DNA from: Pseudomonas nicosulfuronedens
GTDB taxonomy: Bacteria; Pseudomonadota; Gammaproteobacteria; Pseudomonadales; Pseudomonadaceae
Assembly: GCF_005877905.1 (NCBI RefSeq)
Contig: NZ_SWDV01000024.1
Location: 62,001-126,000 of the forward strand
Direction: 5' to 3'
Length of the DNA stretch: 64,000 nucleotides
Position 1 is the first letter of the stretch. Each line of letters starts with the position of its first letter. The position numbers and the translations under genes were made by a program. Below, piece by piece: positions 16,562 through 25,932 of the stretch. The notes below the pieces were generated by a model that searched no databases, was not told where the DNA came from, and was given only the letters and a program-made list of their open reading frames with translations.

Positions 16562-17718
16562 ATATTGCCGTCGATGACCCGCAAGCCAACGCCGCCGAAC
16601 AGAAGGCACAGATCGACCGCAAGCGCCGCCAAGGCCGCCTGACCTGGCTGGGCGGCGGCGTCCTCGCCGCCGTCGCGCTGGGCTATGGCCTTTACTGGGC
16701 CGACATTGGCCGCTACCAGGAGGAAACCGACGACGCCTATGTGCGCGCCGACTGGATCACCATCAGCCCGAAGGTGTCCGGTTACGTCGCCGAGGTGCTG
16801 GTGGAGGACAATCAGCGCGTCGCCGCCGGCACCCCACTGGTACGCCTCCAGGAGCGCGACTACCAGGCCCGCGTGCAGCAGGCACGGGCCCGGCAGACCG
16901 AGGCTCGCGCCGCCATCGCTACGCAGCAGGCCGCGCTGGTGACGCTGGATGCGCAGTTGAAGGAGCAAAAGGCGCTGATCGACCAGGCCGGCGCCGATAT
17001 CGACAGTGCCCGTGCCGAACGCCAGCGCGCGCAACTGGACTTCCAGCGCTACCGCGACCTGGTGGCCCAGCATGCCGCGAGCGACCAACGCCTCGAGAGC
17101 GTCACCGCCGACTTCGCCCGCGCGCGTTCAGCCTTCAACCGTGCCGAAGCCGCGGCCAGCCGGCAACGCACCCGCCTGAGCGTGCTGCAGGCCAGCCGCG
17201 ATCAGGCCGTCGCCCAGTTGCAACAGCAACAGGCTCGCGCCGTCGGGGCAGACGCCAGCCTGGCCCTGGCAGAAAGCGAACTGGAGGACACGCTGGTCCG
17301 CGCGCCCATAGCCGGCGTGGTCGGCCAGCGCCGTGTGCGCCAGCGCCAGTACGTGACGCCTGGCTTGCCGCTGCTGGCCCTGGTCCCGGTGGACCAGTCC
17401 TACGTGGTGGCCAACTACAAGGAAACCCAACTGCGCCGCATGCGCCCCGGCCAGCCGGTGGAGGTGCGCGTGGACAGTTTCCCCGACAGGGTGTTGCACG
17501 GCCGCGTCGAGAGTTTCTCGCCCGGTTCCGGGGCGATCTTCGCCCTGCTGCCACCGGACAACGCCACCGGCAACTTCACCAAGATCGTCCAGCGCTTCCC
17601 GGTGAAGATCACCCTGGATGCCGGCGCCCGCCAACAGGTGCCGATCCTGCCCGGCATGTCGGTGATCGCCGAAGTGGACACCCGTGACAGCGCGGAGGCG
17701 CAGCCCGATGGCCAGTGA
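16558..17718 (+). CDS. EmrA-type membrane-fusion protein
   Basis: 386 aa from the ATG at 16558, which overlaps the NodT stop (ATGA). Single membrane anchor at about residues 25-45 (LTWLGGGVLAAVALGYGLYW), an EmrA hallmark EETDDAYVRADWITISPKVSGYV at about 55-77, a long coiled-coil hairpin (about 95-235) and a barrel domain with TLVRAPIAGVVGQRRVRQRQYV. It links the DHA2 pump to the outer-membrane channel. Its end overlaps the pump gene by 11 bp. The longer reading starting at 16495 runs back into the NodT gene and is not needed. Confidence 0.92.
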   Translation: MNIAVDDPQANAAEQKAQIDRKRRQGRLTWLGGGVLAAVALGYGLYWADIGRYQEETDDAYVRADWITISPKVSGYVAEVLVEDNQRVAAGTPLVRLQERDYQARVQQARARQTEARAAIATQQAALVTLDAQLKEQKALIDQAGADIDSARAERQRAQLDFQRYRDLVAQHAASDQRLESVTADFARARSAFNRAEAAASRQRTRLSVLQASRDQAVAQLQQQQARAVGADASLALAESELEDTLVRAPIAGVVGQRRVRQRQYVTPGLPLLALVPVDQSYVVANYKETQLRRMRPGQPVEVRVDSFPDRVLHGRVESFSPGSGAIFALLPPDNATGNFTKIVQRFPVKITLDAGARQQVPILPGMSVIAEVDTRDSAEAQPDGQ

Positions 17719-19243
17719 CAGCGAGAAGACCTCGCTCAAGGCCTGGGTGGCGGTGATCGGCGGGCTGTTCGGCTGCTTCATGGCGGGCATGAACGTCCAC
17801 GTCACCAGTGCCGCCTTGCCGGAAATCCAGGGCTCGCTGAGCGCCAGCTTCGAGGAAGGCTCTTGGATCTCCACGGCCTACCTGGTCGCCGAGATTGTGA
17901 TGATCCCCCTGACCGCCTGGCTGGTGGAGGTGTTCTCCCTGCGCCGGGTGATGCTGGTCGGCTCGGCGATCTTCCTCGCGGCCTCGGTGGCCTGTTCGTT
18001 TGCACCGAACCTCGCCACGCTGATCGCCATCCGCGTGATCCAGGGCGCGGCCGGCGCCGTGCTGATCCCGCTGTCGTTCCAGCTGATCATCACCGAGCTG
18101 CCGGCCTCGCGTGTCGCCATGGGCATGGCGCTGTTCAGCCTGTCCAACAGCGTCGCCCAGGCCGCCGGGCCGTCCATCGGCGGCTGGCTCACCGACGCCT
18201 ACAGCTGGCGCTGGATTTTCTACCTGCAGCTGATCCCCGGTGTGTTGCTGCTCGCCGCCGTGGCCTGGTCGATCGAGCCGAAATCGATGCAACTGCAGAA
18301 ACTGCGCAACGGCGACTGGCTGGGTATTGCCAGCATGGTCATCGGCCTGGGGGCGATCCAGATCGTGCTGGAGGAAGGCGGCCGCAAGGACTGGTTCGGC
18401 TCCGAGTTCATCACCGCGATGCTGGCCATCGGCGTGATCGCCCTGCTGCTGTTCATCTACACGCAACTGTTCGGCCGGCGCTCGTTCATCAACCTGCGCC
18501 TGCTGGCCGGCTACAACTTCGGTGTGGCCAGTGCGGCGATGTTCATCTTCGGCGCGGCGACCTTCGGCCTGGTATTTCTGGTACCCAACTACCTGTCCCA
18601 ACTGCATGGCTATAACGCCCGGGAGATCGGCGTCAGCCTGATTGCGTATGGGCTCGTGCAGTTGCTTCTGGCACCGCTGATGCCGCGCCTGATGCGCTGG
18701 CTGAACCCCAAGCTGATGGTCGCCAGCGGTTTCGCCATCATGGCGCTGGGTTGCTACCTCGGCGCGCACCTGAACGCCGACAGCGCGGCCAACGTGATCA
18801 TTCCTTCGACGGTGGTACGTGGCATCGGCCAGCCCTTCATCATGGTGGCGCTGTCGGTACTGGCCGTCTCCGGGCTGTCCAGGCAGGAAGCCGGCTCGGC
18901 CTCGGCGCTGTTCTCCATGCTGCGCAACCTCGGTGGCGCGGTCGGCACGGCAGCGCTGACGCAGATCGTCTCGCAGCGCGAACGCTTCCACTCGGAACGC
19001 ATCGGCGAGCAGGTAACGCTTTTCTCGCCCGCTTTGCAGGAGCGCCTGCCAGGTGATCCCGATAGCGCCTTCGGCCTTAACGAATGGCTGCCGGCACAGG
19101 CCGAAACCCTTGCCCGCCTGGGCGCACACATCCGCCACGAAGCGTTCCTCATGGCCTATGGTGATGCGTTCTATCTGTCCTTCATCGCCCTGCTGGCGTG
19201 CGCGATGGCCGCGCTTGCCCTGCGCGGCCACAAGAGTTCCTAG
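17708..19243 (+). CDS. DHA2-family drug:H+ antiporter (EmrB type)
   Basis: 511 aa with about 14 hydrophobic segments. Visible family marks are MNVHVTSAALPEIQGSL in the first helix region, the loop GSWISTAYLVAEIVMIPLTAWL, and the antiporter-type motif AAGPSIGGWLTDAYSWRWIFY at about residues 155-175. It exports hydrophobic compounds using the proton gradient, together with the two genes before it. Operon structure is clear from the 11-bp overlap upstream. The following methyltransferase starts 10 bp after its stop, so it is probably in the same transcript. Confidence 0.92.
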   Translation: MASDSEKTSLKAWVAVIGGLFGCFMAGMNVHVTSAALPEIQGSLSASFEEGSWISTAYLVAEIVMIPLTAWLVEVFSLRRVMLVGSAIFLAASVACSFAPNLATLIAIRVIQGAAGAVLIPLSFQLIITELPASRVAMGMALFSLSNSVAQAAGPSIGGWLTDAYSWRWIFYLQLIPGVLLLAAVAWSIEPKSMQLQKLRNGDWLGIASMVIGLGAIQIVLEEGGRKDWFGSEFITAMLAIGVIALLLFIYTQLFGRRSFINLRLLAGYNFGVASAAMFIFGAATFGLVFLVPNYLSQLHGYNAREIGVSLIAYGLVQLLLAPLMPRLMRWLNPKLMVASGFAIMALGCYLGAHLNADSAANVIIPSTVVRGIGQPFIMVALSVLAVSGLSRQEAGSASALFSMLRNLGGAVGTAALTQIVSQRERFHSERIGEQVTLFSPALQERLPGDPDSAFGLNEWLPAQAETLARLGAHIRHEAFLMAYGDAFYLSFIALLACAMAALALRGHKSS

Positions 19244-19253
19244 AGGAGTCTGC

Positions 19254-20036
19254 ATGCCCATCGATATCTTCAAGCACAATCAGGACGCCTGGGACCGCCA
19301 GGCCCGCCAGCAGGGGCCATGGAGCCAGCCGGTCGGGCCGCAGATCACGGCGGCGGCGCGGCGTGGCGACTGGCAGGTGCATCTCACGCCGTCCCCACTG
19401 CCGCCGGCCTGGCTGGGCGATGTCAGCGGCCAGCGCATCCTCTGCCTGGCCTCCGGAGGCGGGCAGCAGGCGCCGGTTCTGGCGGCAGCCGGCGCGCTGG
19501 TAACGGTGCTGGACGCCAGCCCCGAGCAACTGGCGCGGGATCGGGAGGTGGCCGAGCGCGACGGTCTGCAACTGGAAACCCGACTGGGCGACATGCGCGA
19601 CCTGTCAGCCTTTGTCGACGGCGCGTTCGACTGCATCTTCCACCCGATTTCCAACCTTTATGTGCCGGATATCCGACCGATCTGGCGCGAGTGCTTCCGC
19701 ACCTTGCGCAACGGTGGCCGGCTGCTCAGCAGCTTCTACAACCCGGTGGTGTTCATCGGCGATCGTGACCCGGCGCTGGCCGAGCAGGGGCTGATCCGCC
19801 CGCGCTACAGACTGCCCTACTCCGATCTGCGCGACTTGTCGGCGCAAGCCCTGAACGACAGGCAGCAGCGGGGCGAAGCGCTGGTGTTTGGTCATAGCCT
19901 GGCCGAGCAGATCGGCGGGCAACTGGAAGCGGGGTTCGTCCTCCGGGGATTCCTCGAGGACGAACAGCCCAACCCGCGCTTCGTGGTGGACCGTTTTGTC
20001 CCGACCTTCCTGGCGACCTGGGCGGAGAAGCCCTGA
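19254..20036 (+). CDS. Class I SAM-dependent methyltransferase
   Basis: 260 aa. Motif I appears as ILCLASGGGQQAPVLAAAG (about residues 62-80), followed by the acidic post-I residue in VTVLDASPEQL and an FDCIFHPISNLYV segment (motif IV region). The ATG at 19254 has AGAGGAG upstream and lies 10 bp after the efflux pump stop, so the longer frame into the pump gene is rejected. Placement at the end of an EmrAB-type operon suggests it modifies a small molecule or an unrelated cell target; nothing in the sequence identifies the substrate. Confidence 0.82.
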   Translation: MPIDIFKHNQDAWDRQARQQGPWSQPVGPQITAAARRGDWQVHLTPSPLPPAWLGDVSGQRILCLASGGGQQAPVLAAAGALVTVLDASPEQLARDREVAERDGLQLETRLGDMRDLSAFVDGAFDCIFHPISNLYVPDIRPIWRECFRTLRNGGRLLSSFYNPVVFIGDRDPALAEQGLIRPRYRLPYSDLRDLSAQALNDRQQRGEALVFGHSLAEQIGGQLEAGFVLRGFLEDEQPNPRFVVDRFVPTFLATWAEKP

Positions 20037-20126
20037 GGCATCGCCGGGTAATGGCCCAGCCTCTGCGGCCAGCCAAGCAGGAGCGGCGTCCCGAGGATTT
20101 CCATGCCGCGCCCGGGGGCTCAGTGG

Positions 20127-20891
20127 TCAGCCCCCCAATGGCAGAAAAAGGTGCTCGCTGTTCACCGTGTCGATCAACTGCACACCCTGTTGCTGCAAGA
20201 CTGCCAGCACGCTGGCGCCGTGAGCCTCGACCGTCCATCTGTGCCCCTCCAGCGGTGCCGCCCCGCGCCTGGAAACAGCGTCGAAGAGCCGCTCCCGTTC
20301 CGGTCTGTACAAGGCCAGGCCATTGCCCTTGTAGGCAGTCACCGTGTATCCCAGTTGCTGACAGATCGCCACTTTCTCCGCAGCGTCGCGCCGATCCGCT
20401 GCTCGGGACTCCTCGATCAGCTGCGCCAATGCCGGGTCCACCCTGGCGTCGCTCGCAATCAACACTTCGGTTGCCGCACTGCTCCATGACTCCGGCGGGC
20501 ACTCCTTGTTGGCCGGATCGATCGCGATGAAGGGATTGATCTCCATTGGATAGATGCGGCAGACCAGTGGCCGCTCCGTGTGGATCGTGCAGCGGTCGTT
20601 GGCATCCAGGTTCGGGCATTGCGGCTGGGCCACGCCGACGAAGATCGGAATCAGGTTCAGTCGGGCAGTGCCGCAGGGGACTTCGCTGGCCCGCCGGCTG
20701 TAGTGGTCATGGTGGGCGTCGTGTGCCAAGACATCGTCCGTGAGGAAGGCCTCCAGAAGGATCGCGACTTCATCGCCACGACGCAGCCAGGCTTGGGACT
20801 CCGCCAGGGTCAGTGGAACGTAGCGCCCGCGACAGCACGCGCCACAGCCGACACAACCGAAACGAACCGGGTGCTGTCTATCCAAGGTCAT
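20127..20891 (-). CDS. YkgJ-type CxxCxxCC cysteine-cluster protein
   Basis: 254 aa from the ATG at 20891. The N-terminus has the family mark FGCVGCGACCRG at about residues 11-22, with further Cys in CPNLDANDRCTIHTERPLVCRIYP (about 95-118). Together these give the eight-cysteine metal or Fe-S binding pattern of UPF0153/YkgJ proteins. The C-terminal half is a variable domain without motifs I recognise. Function of the family is not settled. The frame stays open another 123 codons upstream, but that part lacks family sequence and is low-complexity, so I exclude it. Confidence 0.75.
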   Translation of the reverse strand: MTLDRQHPVRFGCVGCGACCRGRYVPLTLAESQAWLRRGDEVAILLEAFLTDDVLAHDAHHDHYSRRASEVPCGTARLNLIPIFVGVAQPQCPNLDANDRCTIHTERPLVCRIYPMEINPFIAIDPANKECPPESWSSAATEVLIASDARVDPALAQLIEESRAADRRDAAEKVAICQQLGYTVTAYKGNGLALYRPERERLFDAVSRRGAAPLEGHRWTVEAHGASVLAVLQQQGVQLIDTVNSEHLFLPLGG

Positions 20892-21455
20892 GCTCCCGCA
20901 GGCGTGTCGGTGCTCCCCGGAACTTGTCGACGGGAGCGAACAGGGCCGGCCCGCCGCCAGATAGATGCGGGCCTGTAATGGTGGGCAAAGGTTGCCGATG
21001 GGGCATGAGTCGAGGAGTCCTGGCGTAACGGCGTGGGCACGCGCGCCCGGACAGGGTCTGGCCTCACGCGCCTTGAGTCCGGCCATTCTCCAGGCGGTTG
21101 CTTCCAGGGCAGTAGTGCGATTCAGCGCGATTCTTGCCCGATCCTCTGGGCGAGCGAGCTGGCGATAGCAGGGATGGCACGAAAATCTCGTGAAACCCGT
21201 TCTGCACTCCGCATCCATAAGGGCGCAGCGCGCCACGGAGCCACGCCGATGCGGGCTCATACGATCGTACAGGCCTCTACGACGCGCTTCTTACCTTGGG
21301 TGAATTGTCCGCCCGCCAAGCCCCCTGCACCCTCTCCACCCGTCGCTGCCAGAGCGATCGACCCGGGCTCCTGCCTCCCACCAGACGGTCATCGCCGCCA
21401 CGAAGCGCGCAAGCGCGCTGCCTGGCCACTTATAAATTCAACAAAGGTTGTACCC
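20892..21455. other. 564-bp divergent intergenic region
   Basis: It separates the cysteine-cluster gene from the MFS gene. I find no convincing gene, RNA or repeat. A short AT pocket with TATAAA at 21431-21436 and AAAGG at 21444-21448 lies just before the MFS ATG and may hold its promoter and ribosome site. The rest is GC-rich and unstructured by eye. Open frames crossing it on both strands are extensions of the flanking genes without family features. Confidence 0.5.
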
Positions 21456-22817
21456 ATGAGCGTGTTTGATGTCATTGAACATTCCCCGGTCTCGAAATTT
21501 CACCGGAAACTGCTGCTGGCCTGCTGCGGCGGCCCCTTCCTCGACGGCTACATCCTCAGCCTGATCGGCATCGCGCTGATCGGCTTCGGCCAGGACATCG
21601 CCGCCACCTCAGTGGAAACCGGGCTGATTGGCGCCGCCTCGCTGCTGGGCATCTTCTTCGGCGCGACGGTGTTCGGCGCCATTACCGACCGCATCGGCCG
21701 GGAAACCATGTACGCCCTGGACCTCACCGTGCTGGTGATCGCCTGCGGCCTCTCCGCTTTCGTCACCGAGGCCTGGCAACTGATCGTGCTGCGCTTCGTC
21801 ATCGGCCTGGCGGTCGGTGCGGACTATCCCATCGCCACCTCGCTGCTGACCGAATTCACGCCGTCCAAACGTCGTGGTTTCATGATCGGCGTGTCGGGCC
21901 TGGCGTGGTCCTGCGGCGCCATGACCGCCTTCATCGTTGGCTACCTGATGGTCTCCTGGACCGGTGACCACTCGCTGTGGCGCTGGATGCTGTTCAGCGG
22001 TGCGGTGGTGGGCATCATCGTCGTGCTGATCCGCCGTGGCATCCCGGAATCGCCGCGCTGGCTGGCCAGCAAGGGGCGCATCGAGGAAGCGCAGAAAGTC
22101 ATCAAGCTGGTCTACGACAAGGACGTGGTGATCACCCCAGCCGACGTCGCCGAGCTGAACGACGGTGGCCGTCATCGTTCGTGGAAAAGCGACCTGAAGA
22201 TGATTTCCTCGGGCGGCTACCTCAAGCGCACCATCATGTGCGGCATGCTCTACTTCGCGCAGATCACCCCGCAATACGTGCTCTACACCTTCGGCAGCAT
22301 GATCCTGCTCACCGCCGGCATCAAAGGCGAGAACTCCTCGACCCTGGGCGAGCTGATGATCGCCATTCTCTTCGCCATCGGCGTGGTCCCGGCACTGAAA
22401 CTGGTGGAAACCTGGGGCCGCCGCCCCATGGTGGTGGTGCCCTTCGCGCTGATGGCGCTGCCGCTGCTGGCCCTGGGCCTGTGGGCGGATGCTCCGGCCT
22501 GGTTCATCGTCGGTGCCTTCGCCTTCTATGCCTTCGTTTCGGGCGGCCCGAGCATCCTGGAGTGGATCTATCCCAACGAGCTGTTCCCCACCTCGGTGCG
22601 CGCCACCGCTGTTGGCGTAGCGGTCGGTTTCAGCCGTATCGGCGCGGCGACCGGCACTTACCTGATGCCCATCGGCATAGAATCCATCGGCCTGCAGGCG
22701 ACCCTGCTGATCGGTGCGGCCATTACCCTGCTGGCGTTCTTCATCTGCCTGGCCTGGGCGCCGGAAACCAAGGGCCGTTCGCTGCAGCAATCGGCATCGC
22801 TGAGCCTGGCGACCTGA
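21456..22817 (+). CDS. MFS transporter, sugar-porter/metabolite type
   Basis: 453 aa with 12 predicted membrane helices. The sequence has GAITDRIGRETMYALDL (loop 2-3 motif), GLAVGADYPIATSLLTEF in helix 4, PESPRWLASKGR before the central loop (a sugar-porter signature), and PNELFPTSVRATAVG near helix 10. These place it in the broad sugar/organic-acid symporter group (PcaK, ShiA and niacin-type carriers are relatives). No catabolic gene is adjacent to name the substrate. The ATG at 21456 was chosen because the N-terminal helix starts shortly after it. A clear terminator follows the stop. Confidence 0.85.
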   Translation: MSVFDVIEHSPVSKFHRKLLLACCGGPFLDGYILSLIGIALIGFGQDIAATSVETGLIGAASLLGIFFGATVFGAITDRIGRETMYALDLTVLVIACGLSAFVTEAWQLIVLRFVIGLAVGADYPIATSLLTEFTPSKRRGFMIGVSGLAWSCGAMTAFIVGYLMVSWTGDHSLWRWMLFSGAVVGIIVVLIRRGIPESPRWLASKGRIEEAQKVIKLVYDKDVVITPADVAELNDGGRHRSWKSDLKMISSGGYLKRTIMCGMLYFAQITPQYVLYTFGSMILLTAGIKGENSSTLGELMIAILFAIGVVPALKLVETWGRRPMVVVPFALMALPLLALGLWADAPAWFIVGAFAFYAFVSGGPSILEWIYPNELFPTSVRATAVGVAVGFSRIGAATGTYLMPIGIESIGLQATLLIGAAITLLAFFICLAWAPETKGRSLQQSASLSLAT

Positions 22818-22838
22818 TCCGTTCCCAAGCGTAACCCG

Positions 22839-22869
22839 AAGCCCATCGGCCTCCCTGATGGGCTTTTTT
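22839..22869 (+). terminator. Rho-independent terminator after MFS gene
   Basis: Stem AAGCCCATC / GATGGGCTT (22839-22847 and 22857-22865) with a 9-nt loop and a run of six T ending at 22869, 22 bp after the MFS stop codon. Confidence 0.9.
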
Positions 22870-22940
22870 GTGGGCGATGCATCGACGTTTCCATCGATGC
22901 GGCGCCTATCCGCCCATCCTCCCTCCGTGCCGATGCACGG

Positions 22941-23020
22941 GTTCGCGAGCAAGCTCGTTCTTACCAGTTGCAACGCACGGCGCACCCAGGCTCTTTGTAG
23001 GAGCGAGCTTGCTCGCGAAC
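22941..23020. repeat. REP doublet (inverted pair)
   Basis: A left copy at 22941-22964 (one or two mismatches) and a right copy at 22997-23020 of the 24-bp REP with core GAGCGAGCTTGCTCGCGAAC face each other across about 32 bp. It is the same REPIN-type unit as at 28544, 35397, 39136 and 40135. The rest of the 345-bp gap (22818-23162) holds two terminators and a hairpin at 22879-22900 (GCATCGA / TCGATGC). Confidence 0.9.
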
Positions 23021-23106
23021 ATCGAGGGCACGTGACATCCAGATGCAACCGGCAAAGGTCGGGCACCGAAGCAGCCCTCCCCTGCGAACCCCGCCCATCC
23101 GCCCAC

Positions 23107-23131
23107 AAAAAAGGCCGCCCGAAGGCGGCCT
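23107..23131 (-). terminator. Rho-independent terminator after binding-protein gene
   Basis: On the minus strand AGGCCGCC / GGCGGCCT with a TTCG loop (23112-23131) is followed by six T (23107-23112), about 32 bp beyond the stop of the substrate-binding protein. An additional GTGCGGC/GCCGCAC hairpin lies at 23136-23152. Confidence 0.9.
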
Positions 23132-23162
23132 GAAAGTGCGGCGACGCCGCACACTGTGAAGG

Positions 23163-24203
23163 TTACTGCTTGGCGGCCCAGGCGTTGAAGCGCTGCTCCA
23201 GCTGCTCGCCGTGGTCGGCCCAGAAGGCTGCGTTCATCGCCACCTGGCCGGCCAGGTTGGCCTCATCGGTGGGCATGTTGCTGCGGCGGGCCGCATCGAC
23301 CAGCGGGACGGCGGCGCGGTTCACCGGGCCGTAGGCGATCTGCTGCGCGTAGTTCTTCTGTTGCTCGGTCTGCAGCACGTACTGGATGAAGCGCAGACCT
23401 TCTTCGGTGTTCTTCGCGCCCTTGGGAATGGCGAAGGCGTCCATGTCGTAGATGCCGCCATTCCACACCACGCGCAGCTGGCTTTCGTCCTGTACGGCGG
23501 CGATCCGGCCGTTGTAGGCGGAACTCATCACCACGTCGCCGGAAGCCAGGTACTGCGGCGGCTGTGCGCCGGCCTCCCACCACTGGATGCTCGGTTTGAT
23601 CTGGTCAAGTTTCTTGAACGCACGGTCCTGGCCTTCCTTGGTCCCGAGTACGGAATAGACATCCTTCGGCGCCACGCCATCGGCCATCAGCGCGAACTCC
23701 AGGGTGTACATCGCCCCCTTGCGCAGGCCGCGCTTGCCGGGGAATTTCTGCGTGTCCCAGAAATCCGCCCAGCCGGTGGGCGCGCTCTTGAGCTTGTCGG
23801 CGTTGTAGGCCAGCACCGTGGACCAGACGAAGAACCCCACGCCACACGGCTGTACCGCGCCATCCAGCAACTCCGGGGCGAGCTTGGCAATGCCCGGCTG
23901 CTCGCCGATTTCCTGCAGCAGGCCCTCGTCGCAGGCCCGCGCCAGTTCCGGCATCTCCATCTCCACCACGTCCCAGGACACGCTGCCGGTGTCGACCTGC
24001 ACCTTGACCTTGGCCATCTCGCCGTTGAACTCGTCGGCGATCAGGCGGCTGCCGCTCTGCTGCATGTAGGGTTCGTAGAAGGCCTTGACCTGGGCGACCT
24101 TGTTGGCGCCACCGTGGGACACCACGGTGAGGTCGGCGAAAGCAGGGAAAGTCGCCGCGCAACCCAGGGCGCAAGCGATGGAATAACTCAGGATCTTGTT
24201 CAT
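23163..24203 (-). CDS. Periplasmic polyamine-type ABC substrate-binding protein
   Basis: 346 aa. Signal peptide MNKILSYSIACALGCAATF with a cleavage after AFA, then the PotD/PotF-like fold: LTVVSHGGANKVAQVKAFYEP, SWDVVEMEMPELARACDEGLLQ, SIQWWEAGAQPPQYLASGDVV and a C-terminal EQLEQRFNAWAAKQ. It should bind putrescine, spermidine or a related amine in the periplasm. No permease or ATPase gene is adjacent, so it is an orphan that must use a transporter encoded elsewhere. The ATG at 24203 has GGAG 10 nt upstream. It is divergent from a PucR regulator over 253 bp. A close paralog lies at 55593. Confidence 0.88.
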   Translation of the reverse strand: MNKILSYSIACALGCAATFPAFADLTVVSHGGANKVAQVKAFYEPYMQQSGSRLIADEFNGEMAKVKVQVDTGSVSWDVVEMEMPELARACDEGLLQEIGEQPGIAKLAPELLDGAVQPCGVGFFVWSTVLAYNADKLKSAPTGWADFWDTQKFPGKRGLRKGAMYTLEFALMADGVAPKDVYSVLGTKEGQDRAFKKLDQIKPSIQWWEAGAQPPQYLASGDVVMSSAYNGRIAAVQDESQLRVVWNGGIYDMDAFAIPKGAKNTEEGLRFIQYVLQTEQQKNYAQQIAYGPVNRAAVPLVDAARRSNMPTDEANLAGQVAMNAAFWADHGEQLEQRFNAWAAKQ

Positions 24204-24456
24204 TGTTATGGTCTCCGGTGAGTAGTCGGCCTGCCTCGCAGCAGGCGGCGCCATCCGGGGCCTCCAAGGGCTCGCATGGCGCACTGCCAGCTAGTCTTGG
24301 GGCTCGCCGGCAGGGTCCACAATCAGACGGAACTACAATTCGGAAGGCCTCGCTCGTATCCCGGTACGAAGCCAGCAGGACCCGCACAGGCCAGGCGCGA
24401 CAAGGCGTTGCGCTGATGGCATGCTTGCCCCCGTTCTACTTCGCTGCGGACCTGCC

Positions 24457-25932
24457 ATGCCTTTCCATATCCAGGACATCCTCGACAACGCCTCCCTGCG
24501 CACCCGCCTGCTTGGCGGCAGCGAGGGCGTCGGCCGGCGCCTGCGCTGGGCGCACGTGTGCGAGCTGGCGGACCCGACCGAATGGCTGGGCGAAGGCGAC
24601 CTCCTGATGACTACCGGCATCGGCATACCCGTGCAGGCACAGGCGCAGCGCGACTACCTGCAACGCCTGGCCGGGGCACGCATCTCAGGTCTGATGATCG
24701 GCGAGAACATGCAGGCCCCGGCGGATATCCAGGCCTTGCAGGACGAAGCCTGCCAACTGGGTTTTCCGCTGCTGATGACCGACTACGCGGTGCCCTTCTC
24801 CGCTGTGACCCGCGCCATCGTCGACGCCAGCAAGCAGGAGGAACACGAGCGCCGCAGTGCCGTGACGCGTATCTATGAAAGTGCTCGCATCGGCTTGCGC
24901 GGGCTCGGCCTCGCCGGGCTTTTGCGACGGCTGTGCAGCGATGTACGCGCGCAGCTGTTCCTGTTCGACTCCGCAACCCTGCAACCCTGGCAGGAAGGCC
25001 TGTCGCCGCTGCCGGACAGCTGGCGGGCAACCCTCGCCCAGCGCCGTTCGGTACCGGACACCGTGACCCGCTGCAGCAATGGCGAGCAGGAAGCGCTGGT
25101 GATGCCGCTACCGTCGCTGACCACCTGCGAAATCCTCGCCACGGGCGGCGAACTGCTCGACTACGGCCTGCTGCATCACATCGTGGCGGTGCTGGGTATC
25201 GAGCTGGAGCGCGCCCAGGTCGAGCACGAGCGCATGCTGCGCCTGGGCTCGGAACTGCTCGATGACCTGCTGCAGCAGCGCCTCACCGAACGCGCCGCGC
25301 AGGAACGGCTGGCGCAGCTGAATTGCCCGGTGGATGCGGCCTGCCTGGTGCTGGCACGCGCCGCCGACGAGTTGCCGAAACACTGGCAGCAGCGCCTTCA
25401 GCGACTCGGAATGGGCCTGTTGGTGCGCCACCAGGGCAACGAGCTGATCCTGCTGCTGAACGATCCGACACAGGCCGAAACCCTGCAGGCCGAGCTGGAC
25501 TGCACCCTTGGCCACAGCAATCCACTGGGCCATGCACTGCGGGCGGTGGAAGCATTGCGCGAGGCGCGGCTGGCGCTGGCCCACGCCAACCGCCAGCGGC
25601 CTTTGGTGGCCTATGCCGATGCCCAGGGCGAGCAGTCCTGGTTGCCTTCAAGCCTGGAGGAGGCACGGCGCGTGCATCGTCGGGTGCTCGGTGCACTGGC
25701 CGACTACGACGCGCAACAGGGTGGCCAGTTGCAGCACACCCTGCGCGTCTTCCTCGAGCAGAACCGTTCCTGGCAGAAGGCCGCGCAACGGCTCAACGTG
25801 CACAAGCAGACGCTGGTCTATCGCATCCGCCGCATCGAGGAAATCACCGAGCGCTCGCTGGACTCCACCGAGGACGTGGCCGTCCTCTGGATCGCGCTGC
25901 GCTCGGCGGATATCGCGGGTCTCAGGGAATGA
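24457..25932 (+). CDS. PucR-family transcriptional regulator
   Basis: 491 aa. The N-terminal PucR sensor domain begins FHIQDILDNASLRTRLLGGS and includes WLGEGDLLMTTGIGIP and SGLMIGENMQ (residues 1-115). A CdaR/GGDEF-like middle part (about 270-400) follows, and a C-terminal helix-turn-helix of the HTH_30 type (LRVFLEQNRSWQKAAQRLNVHKQTLVYRIRRIEE, about 420-455). PucR proteins control purine, amine and amino-acid catabolism. It lies divergent from the polyamine-type binding protein and convergent with a cupin gene, overlapping its end by 11 bp. Control of this small amine cluster is a reasonable inference. Confidence 0.88.
   Translation: MPFHIQDILDNASLRTRLLGGSEGVGRRLRWAHVCELADPTEWLGEGDLLMTTGIGIPVQAQAQRDYLQRLAGARISGLMIGENMQAPADIQALQDEACQLGFPLLMTDYAVPFSAVTRAIVDASKQEEHERRSAVTRIYESARIGLRGLGLAGLLRRLCSDVRAQLFLFDSATLQPWQEGLSPLPDSWRATLAQRRSVPDTVTRCSNGEQEALVMPLPSLTTCEILATGGELLDYGLLHHIVAVLGIELERAQVEHERMLRLGSELLDDLLQQRLTERAAQERLAQLNCPVDAACLVLARAADELPKHWQQRLQRLGMGLLVRHQGNELILLLNDPTQAETLQAELDCTLGHSNPLGHALRAVEALREARLALAHANRQRPLVAYADAQGEQSWLPSSLEEARRVHRRVLGALADYDAQQGGQLQHTLRVFLEQNRSWQKAAQRLNVHKQTLVYRIRRIEEITERSLDSTEDVAVLWIALRSADIAGLRE

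Noticed and set aside
17609-19279. 556-codon open frame on the minus strand across the EmrB-type gene
   Set aside because: High GC third positions leave antisense frames open; it has no family features and is Gln/His/Arg-rich, while the plus-strand DHA2 transporter is clear.
21180-21200. Sigma-54-like TGGCACG upstream of the MFS gene
   Set aside because: The -24 part fits, but no GC occurs at the required -12 position.
20892-21260. 123-residue N-terminal extension of the cysteine-cluster protein
   Set aside because: The extension lacks conservation features and the CxxCxxCC motif normally lies close to the N-terminus; the ATG at 20891 gives the usual layout.
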